Source: CAZJYI01 sp964550025
GTDB taxonomy: Bacteria > Verrucomicrobiota > Kiritimatiellia > UBA8416 > CAYOBW01
Assembly: GCA_964550025.1 (NCBI GenBank)
Contig: CAZJYI010000022.1
Span: 34,543 to 98,542, forward strand
Direction: 5' to 3'
DNA length: 64,000 nucleotides
In this document: positions 1 through 8,721 of the stretch, piece by piece
Layout of the letters: each line of letters starts with the position of its first letter
Position numbering within the stretch: the first letter of the stretch is position 1
Translations under genes and position numbers: made by a program
Notes under the pieces: model-generated
Seen by the model: the letters and a program-made list of their open reading frames with translations, nothing else
What the model was told of the DNA's origin: nothing
Databases searched by the model: none

Positions 1-529
1 TGAAGTCATAGATTGGCTGCATGGTGTCCCGCCCAACCCCGAGCGACGCCTCCGACCCGTGCCGAAGCGTCTCACCCATGCTGTCCGTGAAACCGGATAC
101 TTTCTCCGGGTGGCCCTGCCAGTACTTGCCGGTGTGCAGGGTCAGATACCCGGCCTCGCCCAGCAGGCGGGGCAACTGCGGCAGGTTGCTAAAATGGTCG
201 ACCCACCTCTGCCGGTGTCCCCAGCCCCCCTCCGCCGGATCGTTTCCCGTGAACCCGTGTTGATGGGGATACGCGCCGGTCAACATGGTGGCCAGCGATG
301 GACAGCACAGCGCCGTGGTCACATAGCCGCGCGTGAACAGGAGACTCTGGTCGGCCAGGCGATCGAGGTGTGGTGTCTGAATGACCGGGTGCCCCATGAA
401 CCCAAAATCGTGGTAGGCCTGGTCGTCGCTGATGATAACCACGAAGTTGGGTGGGCTCGGCTTCTCCGCAAAGCACGGCAGGACGGCGGTGACGGCGGCA
501 AGTATCAGGGTGAGGATTGGCTTCTTCAT
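1..529 (-). CDS. Sulfatase, secreted (N-terminal part, cut by window edge)
   Basis: Formylglycine-dependent sulfatase family; the N-terminal 176 codons are visible and the rest lies beyond base 1. A signal peptide (MKKPILTLILAAVTAVLPCFA) is followed by the metal-binding N-terminus FVVIISDDQAYHDFG. The active-site segment near residue 75 reads ALCCPSLATMLTG, so the cysteine to be modified sits in C-x-P-S-L rather than the classical C-x-P-S-R. The downstream segment YLTLHTGKYWQGHP matches the family's GK motif. It is the last visible gene of the minus-strand cluster, 12 nt after the Ig/ThuA-like gene. An in-frame ATG three codons upstream (538) is an alternative start. The substrate sulfate ester cannot be told from sequence. 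Confidence 0.88.
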   Translation of the reverse strand, partial: MKKPILTLILAAVTAVLPCFAEKPSPPNFVVIISDDQAYHDFGFMGHPVIQTPHLDRLADQSLLFTRGYVTTALCCPSLATMLTGAYPHQHGFTGNDPAEGGWGHRQRWVDHFSNLPQLPRLLGEAGYLTLHTGKYWQGHPEKVSGFTDSMGETLRHGSEASLGVGRDTMQPIYDF

Positions 530-541
530 CGTGTACATCCG

Positions 542-3151
542 CTATCTCAGGATCAAGACCGTGCCCCTTGACCCCGCGGGAACGTCAAGAGCCCAGTCAA
601 CCGCCGCGTCAAACAGCGACAGACCTTCCGGCGTCAGCTTGTCGTAGCTATTATCATCCAGGAAGATGAACGCCCGGCGGGCGGGAGCGATGAGACCGTT
701 CTCCATTTCGGCTCCGGATTCGTAGCCGTAGAGAACGGCGCGTTCCGGATCGCCGGGAACGGTGGCAACCACTTCCACCACACCCGTGGGGATACCATAG
801 CTGAATCCGTCCGCAACGTTGTATACGTCAACGGTCCCCGAGAGTCCCGCGGCCATGGCGTGCTCCGGGTCGACAATGCTAACGCTCATCTGCGCGCCCG
901 CCGTGCCGTTGGAATGCGACATCTCGAACTCGTCCTGCAACGCCTGTTCCCAATGCAGAACGGGAATCGTCACGTCCCGGTACTTCGCACCGTCACCGGA
1001 CATGATCGTGGAAGATATGACGAGAAAATCCATGCCGTCCGCATCCGCAACCACGCTGCTGTCTGCCCTGACCTGGCGCACCCGGGCGCCACGGTCCCGA
1101 AAATGCTGGATCACGGATGGATCGGCGCCGGTGGGATTGGAGGCATCGTACGTAAGAAGCATGACCTGCGGGGGATTGCCGATCTCAAGGTCCGCAACGG
1201 CGGAGTCGGCAGTCTGGCCGTAACTGTCGGTCGCCCTGGCTATCACGGGATAGTACCCCGCAGGGGCATTGCTCCACGTAGCCGTGTAGGGCGCGTGGAT
1301 GGCCTCCCCGATCTTCGTGTCGTAGGCGAAGAACTCCACTTTGCTGATTTCGCCGATCGGGCTGGATGCGTCAGCCGACAACGGGATTGAACTGCCCGCG
1401 GCATAGGCGGCCTCATCCACCGGCGCGGTCAGCGTGACGTCCGGGGTGTCCTTGGGTTCGTAGGCAACGCCGATGTAGCGGGTCCGATCGGTGGACCCGA
1501 CCCCACCGCCCGTCGGCGTATCGTCGATGTCGATCGACAGGCCCGTGCCGGTCACGGCTCCCAGGTAGGCCAGGTGAACGTCGCCAATGCCGGCGTCGCT
1601 CGTGAGGCGGGTAGAGTTGTTCTCGTTGAAGAGCCGCAGCGTGTTCCCACTGAGCGCGGCCATGATATCCCAGGCCGCGGGCCTGTTGCGCCCGTGACCG
1701 GCCCACAACGCATACACACTGTAGGTCTCGTGGACCAGGCCCGTCACCACGGTGGTCAGGCCCGGGGAGCTCTCGGGGCCTGAAGACTCCCACGACCACA
1801 TTCCGCCGCCGGGAATGCTGTACACCTGCGTTTCCTCTTCGCCCCACAGGTCATCGTCGCCCGGCCGCTCGAGGGGCGTGCCCCAATCCGTATAGCTGCC
1901 GGATGCGGTGTTGAACGTGTTGGATCCCACCGTCCCGTGCGTGGCGCGAACATACGTCATCGTCTCCACCGTCAGCTCGGCGTGCGGGAGACTGTCGATG
2001 GAGACCGTGTCCAGCGTGACGTACACCGTGTAGGAACCGCTGTGGAGACCGTAGGCCCGGGCAATGCCGTAACTGTTTGATGTCGCCCCGGGAATGGATG
2101 AGCCGTCCTTGAACCACTGGTAGGTGTAGGCCGGCCCGTCGGGCATCGTGATAGAGAAGGTGACGGGATCCAGTCGCGAAACGCTCTGGTGCCCCTCGTT
2201 GATGGGCGGCACGCCAAGACTGAGTGTTGCCGTAACGCTCGTGACCGACCCCACCGAGTTCGACGCGATCACGTCATAGCCCGCAAGTTCTCCGTCGACC
2301 AGAACCAGCGTGCTGTTGGTCTCGCCGGAGAGGGGAGCCCCATCTCTGCGCCATTGATAGACCGGAGATTCGAGGCTCAGTGCCACGGCCTCAAACGTGT
2401 TTGTTGCCGGACTGACGCCGAGGATCCGCATCTGGGCCTGCGGCTGTTGAGCGAAGCTGGGCGCGTCGGGTTGCGACTCGATCTCGAAGCCATTCATGAC
2501 GAAGAAGAAGTAGACGGTCGTCCCGATCGTGGAGAACGAAACCGTGACAGGCGTGACGCCGTCCGAGTAGAACGCGGCGTTCAGCTTCGCGGTCGCGTCC
2601 AGGGCATAGACCTGGTCGCCGTCATTGTCGGTGATGTCGCCGCTCCCGCTCAAGTCCAGCAGTGCATCGTCAAAAGCATAGGTGAACCCCGAGCTCTGGT
2701 TGTCCGTGTCGTGATGGTAGGAAAGCCAGGAGTACTTCCCTGCCGGCAATCCGGTCAGCGTCAGGGTCAGCGTGGATGCCTCACCTGCAGGCAGGCCGTT
2801 CGTCCTCCGTGGGTCGACGCCGGTCCACTCGTACATCAGATCGGGCAGATGGGCCGGGTCGGCATTGTAGCCGCCGAGCGAGGGCCGCTCGATCATCTGC
2901 ATCCCTTCCGGCTGCGTGAAATTGAAACTGATGCCTACGGTCACGTTGGTGCCAAAAGCGGAAAACGTCTGGTTGGTGAAATCCGCGGCCGTTTCGTGTG
3001 TCGCCACCCACGCTTCATAGCCGGACTGCACCCGTGACGCCGGCTGCCCGAAGTCGATCTTCAACTGGGCTTGCGCCGAACCGGCAGAAGCAAGCACCAG
3101 CGATGCGGAGAACGCCATCAACAGTGCAGAACCCCTGGTCGTTTTCATCAT
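542..3151 (-). CDS. Secreted Ig-like / ThuA-like multidomain protein
   Basis: An 869-residue exported protein of unknown function. A signal peptide ends near AGSAQA. An N-terminal beta-rich module starts at LKIDFGQPASRVQSGYEAW and looks like a carbohydrate-binding or malectin-type fold (inference). Two Ig-like segments follow (around QPQAQMRILGVSP and VSRLDPVTFSITMPDG). A bacterial Ig domain lies around residues 590-670 (SKVEFFAYDTKIGEA). The C-terminal 200 residues begin QVMLLTYDASNPTGADPSV and resemble ThuA/glutamine-amidotransferase-like domains of secreted PVC proteins. No catalytic triad could be assigned. A GGAGG ribosome-binding site lies about 7 nt before the start. A substrate-binding or cell-surface role fits its place in a polysaccharide cluster, but this is inference. 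Confidence 0.75.
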   Translation of the reverse strand: MMKTTRGSALLMAFSASLVLASAGSAQAQLKIDFGQPASRVQSGYEAWVATHETAADFTNQTFSAFGTNVTVGISFNFTQPEGMQMIERPSLGGYNADPAHLPDLMYEWTGVDPRRTNGLPAGEASTLTLTLTGLPAGKYSWLSYHHDTDNQSSGFTYAFDDALLDLSGSGDITDNDGDQVYALDATAKLNAAFYSDGVTPVTVSFSTIGTTVYFFFVMNGFEIESQPDAPSFAQQPQAQMRILGVSPATNTFEAVALSLESPVYQWRRDGAPLSGETNSTLVLVDGELAGYDVIASNSVGSVTSVTATLSLGVPPINEGHQSVSRLDPVTFSITMPDGPAYTYQWFKDGSSIPGATSNSYGIARAYGLHSGSYTVYVTLDTVSIDSLPHAELTVETMTYVRATHGTVGSNTFNTASGSYTDWGTPLERPGDDDLWGEEETQVYSIPGGGMWSWESSGPESSPGLTTVVTGLVHETYSVYALWAGHGRNRPAAWDIMAALSGNTLRLFNENNSTRLTSDAGIGDVHLAYLGAVTGTGLSIDIDDTPTGGGVGSTDRTRYIGVAYEPKDTPDVTLTAPVDEAAYAAGSSIPLSADASSPIGEISKVEFFAYDTKIGEAIHAPYTATWSNAPAGYYPVIARATDSYGQTADSAVADLEIGNPPQVMLLTYDASNPTGADPSVIQHFRDRGARVRQVRADSSVVADADGMDFLVISSTIMSGDGAKYRDVTIPVLHWEQALQDEFEMSHSNGTAGAQMSVSIVDPEHAMAAGLSGTVDVYNVADGFSYGIPTGVVEVVATVPGDPERAVLYGYESGAEMENGLIAPARRAFIFLDDNSYDKLTPEGLSLFDAAVDWALDVPAGSRGTVLILR

Positions 3152-3198
3152 CCTCTACCTCCACTTCCTACTCCCGCTATCGTCAAACGGGATACGAT

Positions 3199-6100
3199 CT
3201 ACTCAAGACACGTAATGGTCCCGCCATCGTCGGAGACAAACAGCTTCCCGTATGCCGCCGACATGCCGTCGAAGACGGGGAAGGCATCCAGAGGCGTTTC
3301 GGCCACAACCTTGCCGTCAGCGGCAGACAGCGCCATCAGCGTGATTCCCTTGCGCCCCGCAAAAACGTCGTCCGAGTGTGACCAGTCGCCTTTCGCGCCG
3401 GCGACAAAAAGGGTCTCGCCTGCCAATACCATCGCCCTCACATGCATCGCCAGCGGATGGTTCCAGACGTCGTTCGCGCCGGTCGTTTTCGTTTTCCTGC
3501 CTCTGCGTGTCTTGCCGGTCGCCGGCGGATCGGACTTCGTCGCCGCACGAGATGCGCACGAAAGGAAGTACCCTTCCCCGTCCTTCAACGCCGCGCAAAC
3601 GGCCCTTGCCCGGCCGTAGTGATACAGGCGTTCTTCACCCATGGCAATCAGCTTGCTGCCGCGACCGGCGCCTGTCGGAACGCCGGTTCTGGATACCAGG
3701 GAGCCACTCCCCACCTTCCAGAAGGTGCGATGGAATTCCGATCGGTCCAGGAAGCCGTTGGCCGAATACAGGTGGTCATTGCCGGGATCATCGAGGCGCT
3801 GTCCGTCCAGGTCAAACGCGATGTGACGCATGTAGACGTACTCCCCATCCGACGACAGAACATCCGGCAACGCCCCGGGCATGGAAAGCCAGTTGACCTT
3901 CGTCTGCCGCCCATCTGGGTCGAGCAGATCGAGACGCGTCCTGGAAAGCGGCTTCCCCGTCACCGGGTCCAGGCGATACAGCGTGATTCCTCCCGTGAGG
4001 AACCCGGATTTCCCTGACGCAAAGTAGACCGCCCCCTCCTCCACCAGCACGCTGCCGGAAACCGGCCAGAGCGACTCAAGCTGACCGAGGGATATGAACT
4101 GGCGGCCATTCACGGCGGCGAAGAAGCGCCATGCCAGCTTCCCGGTGCCGGCGTCGAGACAGTATACATGCCCGTCCCGCGAACCGAAGATTGCCATTCC
4201 CCGATGGAACGTGGGCGACGAGTCAACACGCGCACCGGCGGTAAACGTCCATATGGCGCGGCCGGTTTCGACATCGAGTGCACTCACCTCGTGCGCATCA
4301 ACCGAAGAGACAAACACTTTGCCGTCCGCCACCACCGGTTGGGTCAGCGTGCCGCCAAGCTGCCTGCCCCAGCGCTTCTTCGGCGCCGAAGAAACGGCTG
4401 GAGCCGAGGCCCCGGACCGCGCGTTGTCGCCCCGCAGAGTCGGCCATGAACCGGGGTCGTCCCGTACGGCATCCAGGCCAGCCGCACCAAACGCAGGACC
4501 CTTCTCCAAACGGTCCACATCCGCGACCTCTCCGCCGCCATCCCCTTCGGCCTCCGGCGCGAGCGCCAGGTAACCGTTCAGCTTCGCCTCCGGGTAGCAG
4601 GCACACGGGTTCGGCGGAGCGTAGACCAGACCGTTCGCGGGCATCGAACCAAAGAGACACGCGCCGCGAATCCAGTGGGTCGCGCGCATCTCCCCGCTGG
4701 TGGTGTCGACGAACTCCACGCCGGGCCACGACATAACCAGGAAACGATCCACCGCCTTCGGCATGGAGCAGCGGTGGTGGCAGACGCCCACGCCTTGATC
4801 CGTGTCGATCGGCACTTCGCGCGTCCGCTTTCCGGTCTTCAGATCGTACCCGACCAGCAGACCGATTGCTCCCCTGTTCTTCACCCACGCATCGCTTTCC
4901 GGAGTCCATATCGTCCCGTCGATGACGCACATGCCGATCGGGGACCTGTAGACGCTGGCCTTGCAGTCAACACTCCACAGCTTCCGTCCATCCTCAGCCG
5001 AGAAGCCGGTCAGGCTCCTTCCCTCGGCAAAGCAGACCACACCATCCTCCACGAAGAAGCCAGGGCTCGAATTCGTTGCCAGCTTCTGTTTCATCGGTTT
5101 CGATTGTGTCCACAGCCTGTCCCCGCTCTCGAGGTCGAGGCAGTGAACGGCATGGTCACTGTGGAAAAACACACGCGCGCCGTCAGAGACAAGCGTCAAT
5201 GGCGTGACCCCGCCGCACGATTTGCTCCATCGGGTCCGGCCCGAGTTGGTGTCGATCGCGACAACGGAGCGCGCTTCCGCCGCAACGGCGATGGTGAAAC
5301 CTCCCGTCCTCTGCGTCTTGCCCTGATAGGGAACGGGCTCCTTCTTGTCGTTTGCCACCAGGAGCAAGGTCCCGTTCGTGTAGATGATCTCCTCCGTATA
5401 CTCCGTACCCTCGAACGTGCGGAGAACCTCCCCCGTAGCAGCGTCGAGCTCGGAGGCGGGAGCATGCAGCCCAAGCGTAACATACACGCGGTCGGCGGCC
5501 GCCACCAACCGGCGCGTCAACTGGAACGGACCGCTCTTCAACCCGAATAGCTGGGTGTGCCAGATCGGTATCGGCTGTTTCCAGAGCACAATGCCGTTGA
5601 ACGCATCGCGTGCCGTCAGCGACCATTTCGACGACAGATACACCGAAGCCAACGGCCCCTCGTCCATGATGGAAAAGACGCGCCCCCCGGACGTGACCGC
5701 CACGCTCACGCTGGACATCTTCTCGTGGCTTCGCGTCCCGCGCGGATCATCCTCCCATTGCAGCTGCCGCGGCGGCCCCGTGCGCTTGTCCTTCCCGACA
5801 GGGTTGCCTGAAGCGTTGTGCAGGAAATGGCTCCAATCATCTATCTCCGGCGGGACGGCCTTCTTGTAGGCATGCCAGCCCTTTGGCGCCGGAGATTGAG
5901 CGGTGAGTGGCAAGCGGCGAGTGGCGAGTGGCCTTCTCGTCAGAAGCACACCGCGTGGTGCCAGCACTCTGGCTATCTCATCATTTGCCACTTGCCATTC
6001 GCCACCTGCCACTATCAGGTTCACAAGGTTGTCGGTATACGGCAGCCGCTTCCCCTTCAGCAGACTGGCCGAAACACGTCCATAACACCCGGCCTCCCTG

Positions 6101-6312
6101 ATCCTGTCCCGGACCCGGTCTACTTCGGCCTCCGACGCTTCCAGGCACTGAAACACCGCGCCCGGGCTCTTCCAGAACGCGGCCGTGTCTGCTCCGCCCC
6201 CGATGCAAACCACGAGCCCTCCCTGAACGCCATACTGCGAAAGCGGAGTCTCCGCCAGGCAGCACAATGCGGAGGCCCAGATGACAAGGACCAAACACCT
6301 CACGCTCTTCAT
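3199..6312 (-). CDS. Secreted methyltransferase-like/PQQ-propeller fusion, paralogue 1
   Basis: 1037 residues. A signal peptide (to about residue 21) is followed by a class I methyltransferase-like module (about 28-130) with degenerate motif I, GGLVVCIGGGADTAA, and the typical RVLAPRGVLL strand. Propeller half A starts at IDDWSHFLHNASG and ends in the cysteine signature (HHRC, RGAC, PNPCACY; last pair near residue 570). Half B starts at WPTLRGDNARSGAS and ends VSDDGGTITCLE. A basic linker, KTRRGRKTKTTG, precedes the last blades. PQQ-like blades (ALDVETGRAIWTF) indicate an eight-bladed-type propeller, not proven cofactor binding. Residues about 97-137 contain an insertion encoded by short inverted DNA repeats (5901-6014). 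Function unknown; four relatives lie in this window. Confidence 0.85.
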   Translation of the reverse strand: MKSVRCLVLVIWASALCCLAETPLSQYGVQGGLVVCIGGGADTAAFWKSPGAVFQCLEASEAEVDRVRDRIREAGCYGRVSASLLKGKRLPYTDNLVNLIVAGGEWQVANDEIARVLAPRGVLLTRRPLATRRLPLTAQSPAPKGWHAYKKAVPPEIDDWSHFLHNASGNPVGKDKRTGPPRQLQWEDDPRGTRSHEKMSSVSVAVTSGGRVFSIMDEGPLASVYLSSKWSLTARDAFNGIVLWKQPIPIWHTQLFGLKSGPFQLTRRLVAAADRVYVTLGLHAPASELDAATGEVLRTFEGTEYTEEIIYTNGTLLLVANDKKEPVPYQGKTQRTGGFTIAVAAEARSVVAIDTNSGRTRWSKSCGGVTPLTLVSDGARVFFHSDHAVHCLDLESGDRLWTQSKPMKQKLATNSSPGFFVEDGVVCFAEGRSLTGFSAEDGRKLWSVDCKASVYRSPIGMCVIDGTIWTPESDAWVKNRGAIGLLVGYDLKTGKRTREVPIDTDQGVGVCHHRCSMPKAVDRFLVMSWPGVEFVDTTSGEMRATHWIRGACLFGSMPANGLVYAPPNPCACYPEAKLNGYLALAPEAEGDGGGEVADVDRLEKGPAFGAAGLDAVRDDPGSWPTLRGDNARSGASAPAVSSAPKKRWGRQLGGTLTQPVVADGKVFVSSVDAHEVSALDVETGRAIWTFTAGARVDSSPTFHRGMAIFGSRDGHVYCLDAGTGKLAWRFFAAVNGRQFISLGQLESLWPVSGSVLVEEGAVYFASGKSGFLTGGITLYRLDPVTGKPLSRTRLDLLDPDGRQTKVNWLSMPGALPDVLSSDGEYVYMRHIAFDLDGQRLDDPGNDHLYSANGFLDRSEFHRTFWKVGSGSLVSRTGVPTGAGRGSKLIAMGEERLYHYGRARAVCAALKDGEGYFLSCASRAATKSDPPATGKTRRGRKTKTTGANDVWNHPLAMHVRAMVLAGETLFVAGAKGDWSHSDDVFAGRKGITLMALSAADGKVVAETPLDAFPVFDGMSAAYGKLFVSDDGGTITCLE
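5901..6014. repeat. Inverted GTGGCRAGTGGC-type repeat inside a coding region
   Basis: Plus-strand copies GTGAGTGGCAAGCGGC and GAGTGGCGAGTGGCC at 5905-5932 are answered in inverted orientation by CATTTGCCACTTGCCA and TTCGCCACCTGCCAC at about 5982-6012. The element lies in frame inside propeller paralogue 1. It encodes GGEWQVANDEI and PLATRRLPLTAQSPAP, which are absent from the aligned positions of paralogues 2-4. Confidence 0.7.
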
Positions 6313-6335
6313 CCGCGAACATCTCCTCTCTCCGT

Positions 6336-8687
6336 CTACCGGATCTCATTCAGCGAGCCATCGAGGCGGACCTCCTGCCCGGCGGCCGTCTCGAATCCAA
6401 ATGACTTGTTGCCGTAACGAATACTACAGGGGTTGCCATTGAGCGACCGGACGGCGGAGCCCGTCAACGCGCCGCCTTTCCACGTCAGGTCGACTTCGAA
6501 CCCGCCACGCGCGCGCAACCCTTTCACCGAGCCATCAGCCAGTGCCTGCGGGAGGGCAGGGAGTAGCTCGAGCGTGCCGTCGTGGCTCTGCAGGAGCATT
6601 TCCGCAATTGCCGACGTGCAACCCAAGTTGACGTCCGTCTCGAACATCCTCCTCTCACGTCCTCGCTCGCCCACGGCGAAGAGATTTGGCCACGAGCTCT
6701 TCGCCAGGATGCTACGCAGATGCCCCCAGGCCTTGTCGCCGTCACGCAGACGCGTATAGCAGCACAACACCCACGCCGCAATGCCCTGGTATTCCGGCGA
6801 ATCCGCGGCACCATACTCTACGCGGCAATCAAGCGACTTACGGGCCGCCTCGAACAGCCTTGGCGTCTGCTCCCTCGTGATCTGGTTTCCAGGACAGAGT
6901 CCCCACAAGTGGGAGATGTGCCGATGCCCTTTGTTGTGTTCATTGAACGGCTTCTCCCACTCCAGGAGCCGGCCATCCTCACCCATGCGCATTGGCATCA
7001 GGCGGGAGCGGAGCTCCTCGAGCTTCTTGCGGAACGGTTCGTCAACGCCAAGGACCTCGCTCGCATCAATGGTGTTGCTGAACAGGTCGTGAATGAGCTG
7101 CGTGTCCATGGTCGGCGCCATCGAGAGCGAGACGACGTGTCCGTCATCTGTAATGAAGCGGTTTTCCGGCGACGTGGACGGCCCCGAAACCATGTGGCCC
7201 GTTTTCGGGTGCTCGATCAGATAATCAACCAGAAACTCGCAGGCCTCCTTCATGATCGGGTAGCTGCGCTCCCGCAGGTACTCCTTATCCCCTCCGAAGA
7301 GATAGTGCTCCCACAAGTGCTGGCAGCTCCATGCTGGCGCCATCGGCCACATGCCGTAGGGCGGATTGCCGATCGCGGCGGTGTACCACCAGGCGTCGGT
7401 TGCATGGTGCGCCACAAAACCGCGACAGCCGTAGGTCGCTCTGGCCGTGACGCGCCCGCGAGGACGCAGGCTGTCAATCATGTCGACGAACGGTTCGTGG
7501 CACTCCGCCAAGTTGCACACCTCGGCAGGCCAGTAGTTCATCTGGATATTGATGTTGATGTGATAGTCGGCGTTGTAAGCCGGATCGAGGCCGCTCACCC
7601 ATTTGCCCCACAGGTTGACCGCCATGGCCCCGGGACGGGAACTGCTCATGAGCAGGTAACGGCCGAACTGGAAATACAGCGCGATCAAGGAGGGGTCGTC
7701 GGCGCCCGCGGCAAATGCCTCAAGACGTCTGTCGGTAGGAAGACGTGATGCTTCTCTGCTGCCAAGCTCCAGCGTCGCCCTGCGAAACAGCCGCCGGTGT
7801 TCCGCAACGTGGGCCTGGCGCATCTGCGCGTAGTCCTTCTCGGCAACGGCGGCCAACTGTGTATCGCAGATAGCGCCCGGATCCTCGCCACGGTAGTCGG
7901 TCGCGGCCACCAATCGAATTTCAACGGAATCCGCCCCTTCAACGCGGAATCCCTTCTTTGCCTCCCCTACCCTTCCGTTCTCGGCACGAATCAACAGGTG
8001 CGATTCGTACCCCACGCCGCGCCATCCCGCGGCGCTCTTGCCCGTGGCCACACCGGAAACGACCAGGCGGTCGCCCCCTCCGGTTTCGACCTTCGCCTTG
8101 CCGCGGGTGAATCGGGCGTCCAGTGTCAGGCCGCCCGGCTTGTCGCAGGTGAAGCGCATCACGACGACCTGGTCCACCGGACTGACAAACACCTCGCGAG
8201 TGTATGCGGCGTCACCGATCTTGAAGCGGACCGTGACAATGCCGGTGTCCAGGTCCAGCTCGCGGCGATAGTCGGTATACTCCTTCCCGCCCCCCGGGTA
8301 CCTGAATGAGAGGTCCAGGTCTCCCAGCGTCTGGTAGGTGTGCATGCCGAACTCGAGCCGTAGCCCGAGCATCTTCTCCTCCACCAGCCTCTCGGCTTCG
8401 TAGTACTTGCCGTCGAACATCAACCGGCGGACGGCGTCGAGGTACTTGTGCCCACCGGGCTTGTCGCGCTGCATCGGCTGCCCGGACCAGATCGTGTCTT
8501 CATTGAACTGGATCTGCTCGCGGTGAACCCCGCCCTGCACCATCGCCAACAGCCGCCCGTTGCCGAGCGGCAATCCGCACGTCCAATCCTCGGCGGGTTG
8601 CTCGTACCAGAGCTTGAGATCGGACGCAGAGCCCGTTGAGAGGATGGCGACCATCAGGGTGAGTATGAGTGTTTTCGTCCGTTTCAT
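6336..8687 (-). CDS. GH95 family alpha-L-fucosidase/alpha-L-galactosidase, secreted
   Basis: 783 residues with a signal peptide. The N-terminal GH95 beta-sandwich begins KLWYEQPAEDWTCGLPLGNG and includes the hallmark QFNEDTIWSGQP. The (alpha/alpha)6 catalytic domain carries the Asn pair in NINIQMNYWPAE (near 384), the general-acid region GPSTSPENRF (near 507) and the C-terminal acidic segment FETDVNLG (near 684). These match the residues known to be essential in GH95 enzymes, so it should be active. The family inverts alpha-1,2-L-fucosides; some members prefer alpha-L-galactosides, which would suit an algal galactan. Full length for the family. It lies 23 nt before paralogue 1 and is probably co-transcribed with it. 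Confidence 0.9.
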   Translation of the reverse strand: MKRTKTLILTLMVAILSTGSASDLKLWYEQPAEDWTCGLPLGNGRLLAMVQGGVHREQIQFNEDTIWSGQPMQRDKPGGHKYLDAVRRLMFDGKYYEAERLVEEKMLGLRLEFGMHTYQTLGDLDLSFRYPGGGKEYTDYRRELDLDTGIVTVRFKIGDAAYTREVFVSPVDQVVVMRFTCDKPGGLTLDARFTRGKAKVETGGGDRLVVSGVATGKSAAGWRGVGYESHLLIRAENGRVGEAKKGFRVEGADSVEIRLVAATDYRGEDPGAICDTQLAAVAEKDYAQMRQAHVAEHRRLFRRATLELGSREASRLPTDRRLEAFAAGADDPSLIALYFQFGRYLLMSSSRPGAMAVNLWGKWVSGLDPAYNADYHININIQMNYWPAEVCNLAECHEPFVDMIDSLRPRGRVTARATYGCRGFVAHHATDAWWYTAAIGNPPYGMWPMAPAWSCQHLWEHYLFGGDKEYLRERSYPIMKEACEFLVDYLIEHPKTGHMVSGPSTSPENRFITDDGHVVSLSMAPTMDTQLIHDLFSNTIDASEVLGVDEPFRKKLEELRSRLMPMRMGEDGRLLEWEKPFNEHNKGHRHISHLWGLCPGNQITREQTPRLFEAARKSLDCRVEYGAADSPEYQGIAAWVLCCYTRLRDGDKAWGHLRSILAKSSWPNLFAVGERGRERRMFETDVNLGCTSAIAEMLLQSHDGTLELLPALPQALADGSVKGLRARGGFEVDLTWKGGALTGSAVRSLNGNPCSIRYGNKSFGFETAAGQEVRLDGSLNEIR

Positions 8688-8721
8688 TGGAAACCCTCTC
8701 TCGGCTCGCGAGGACGCACGG

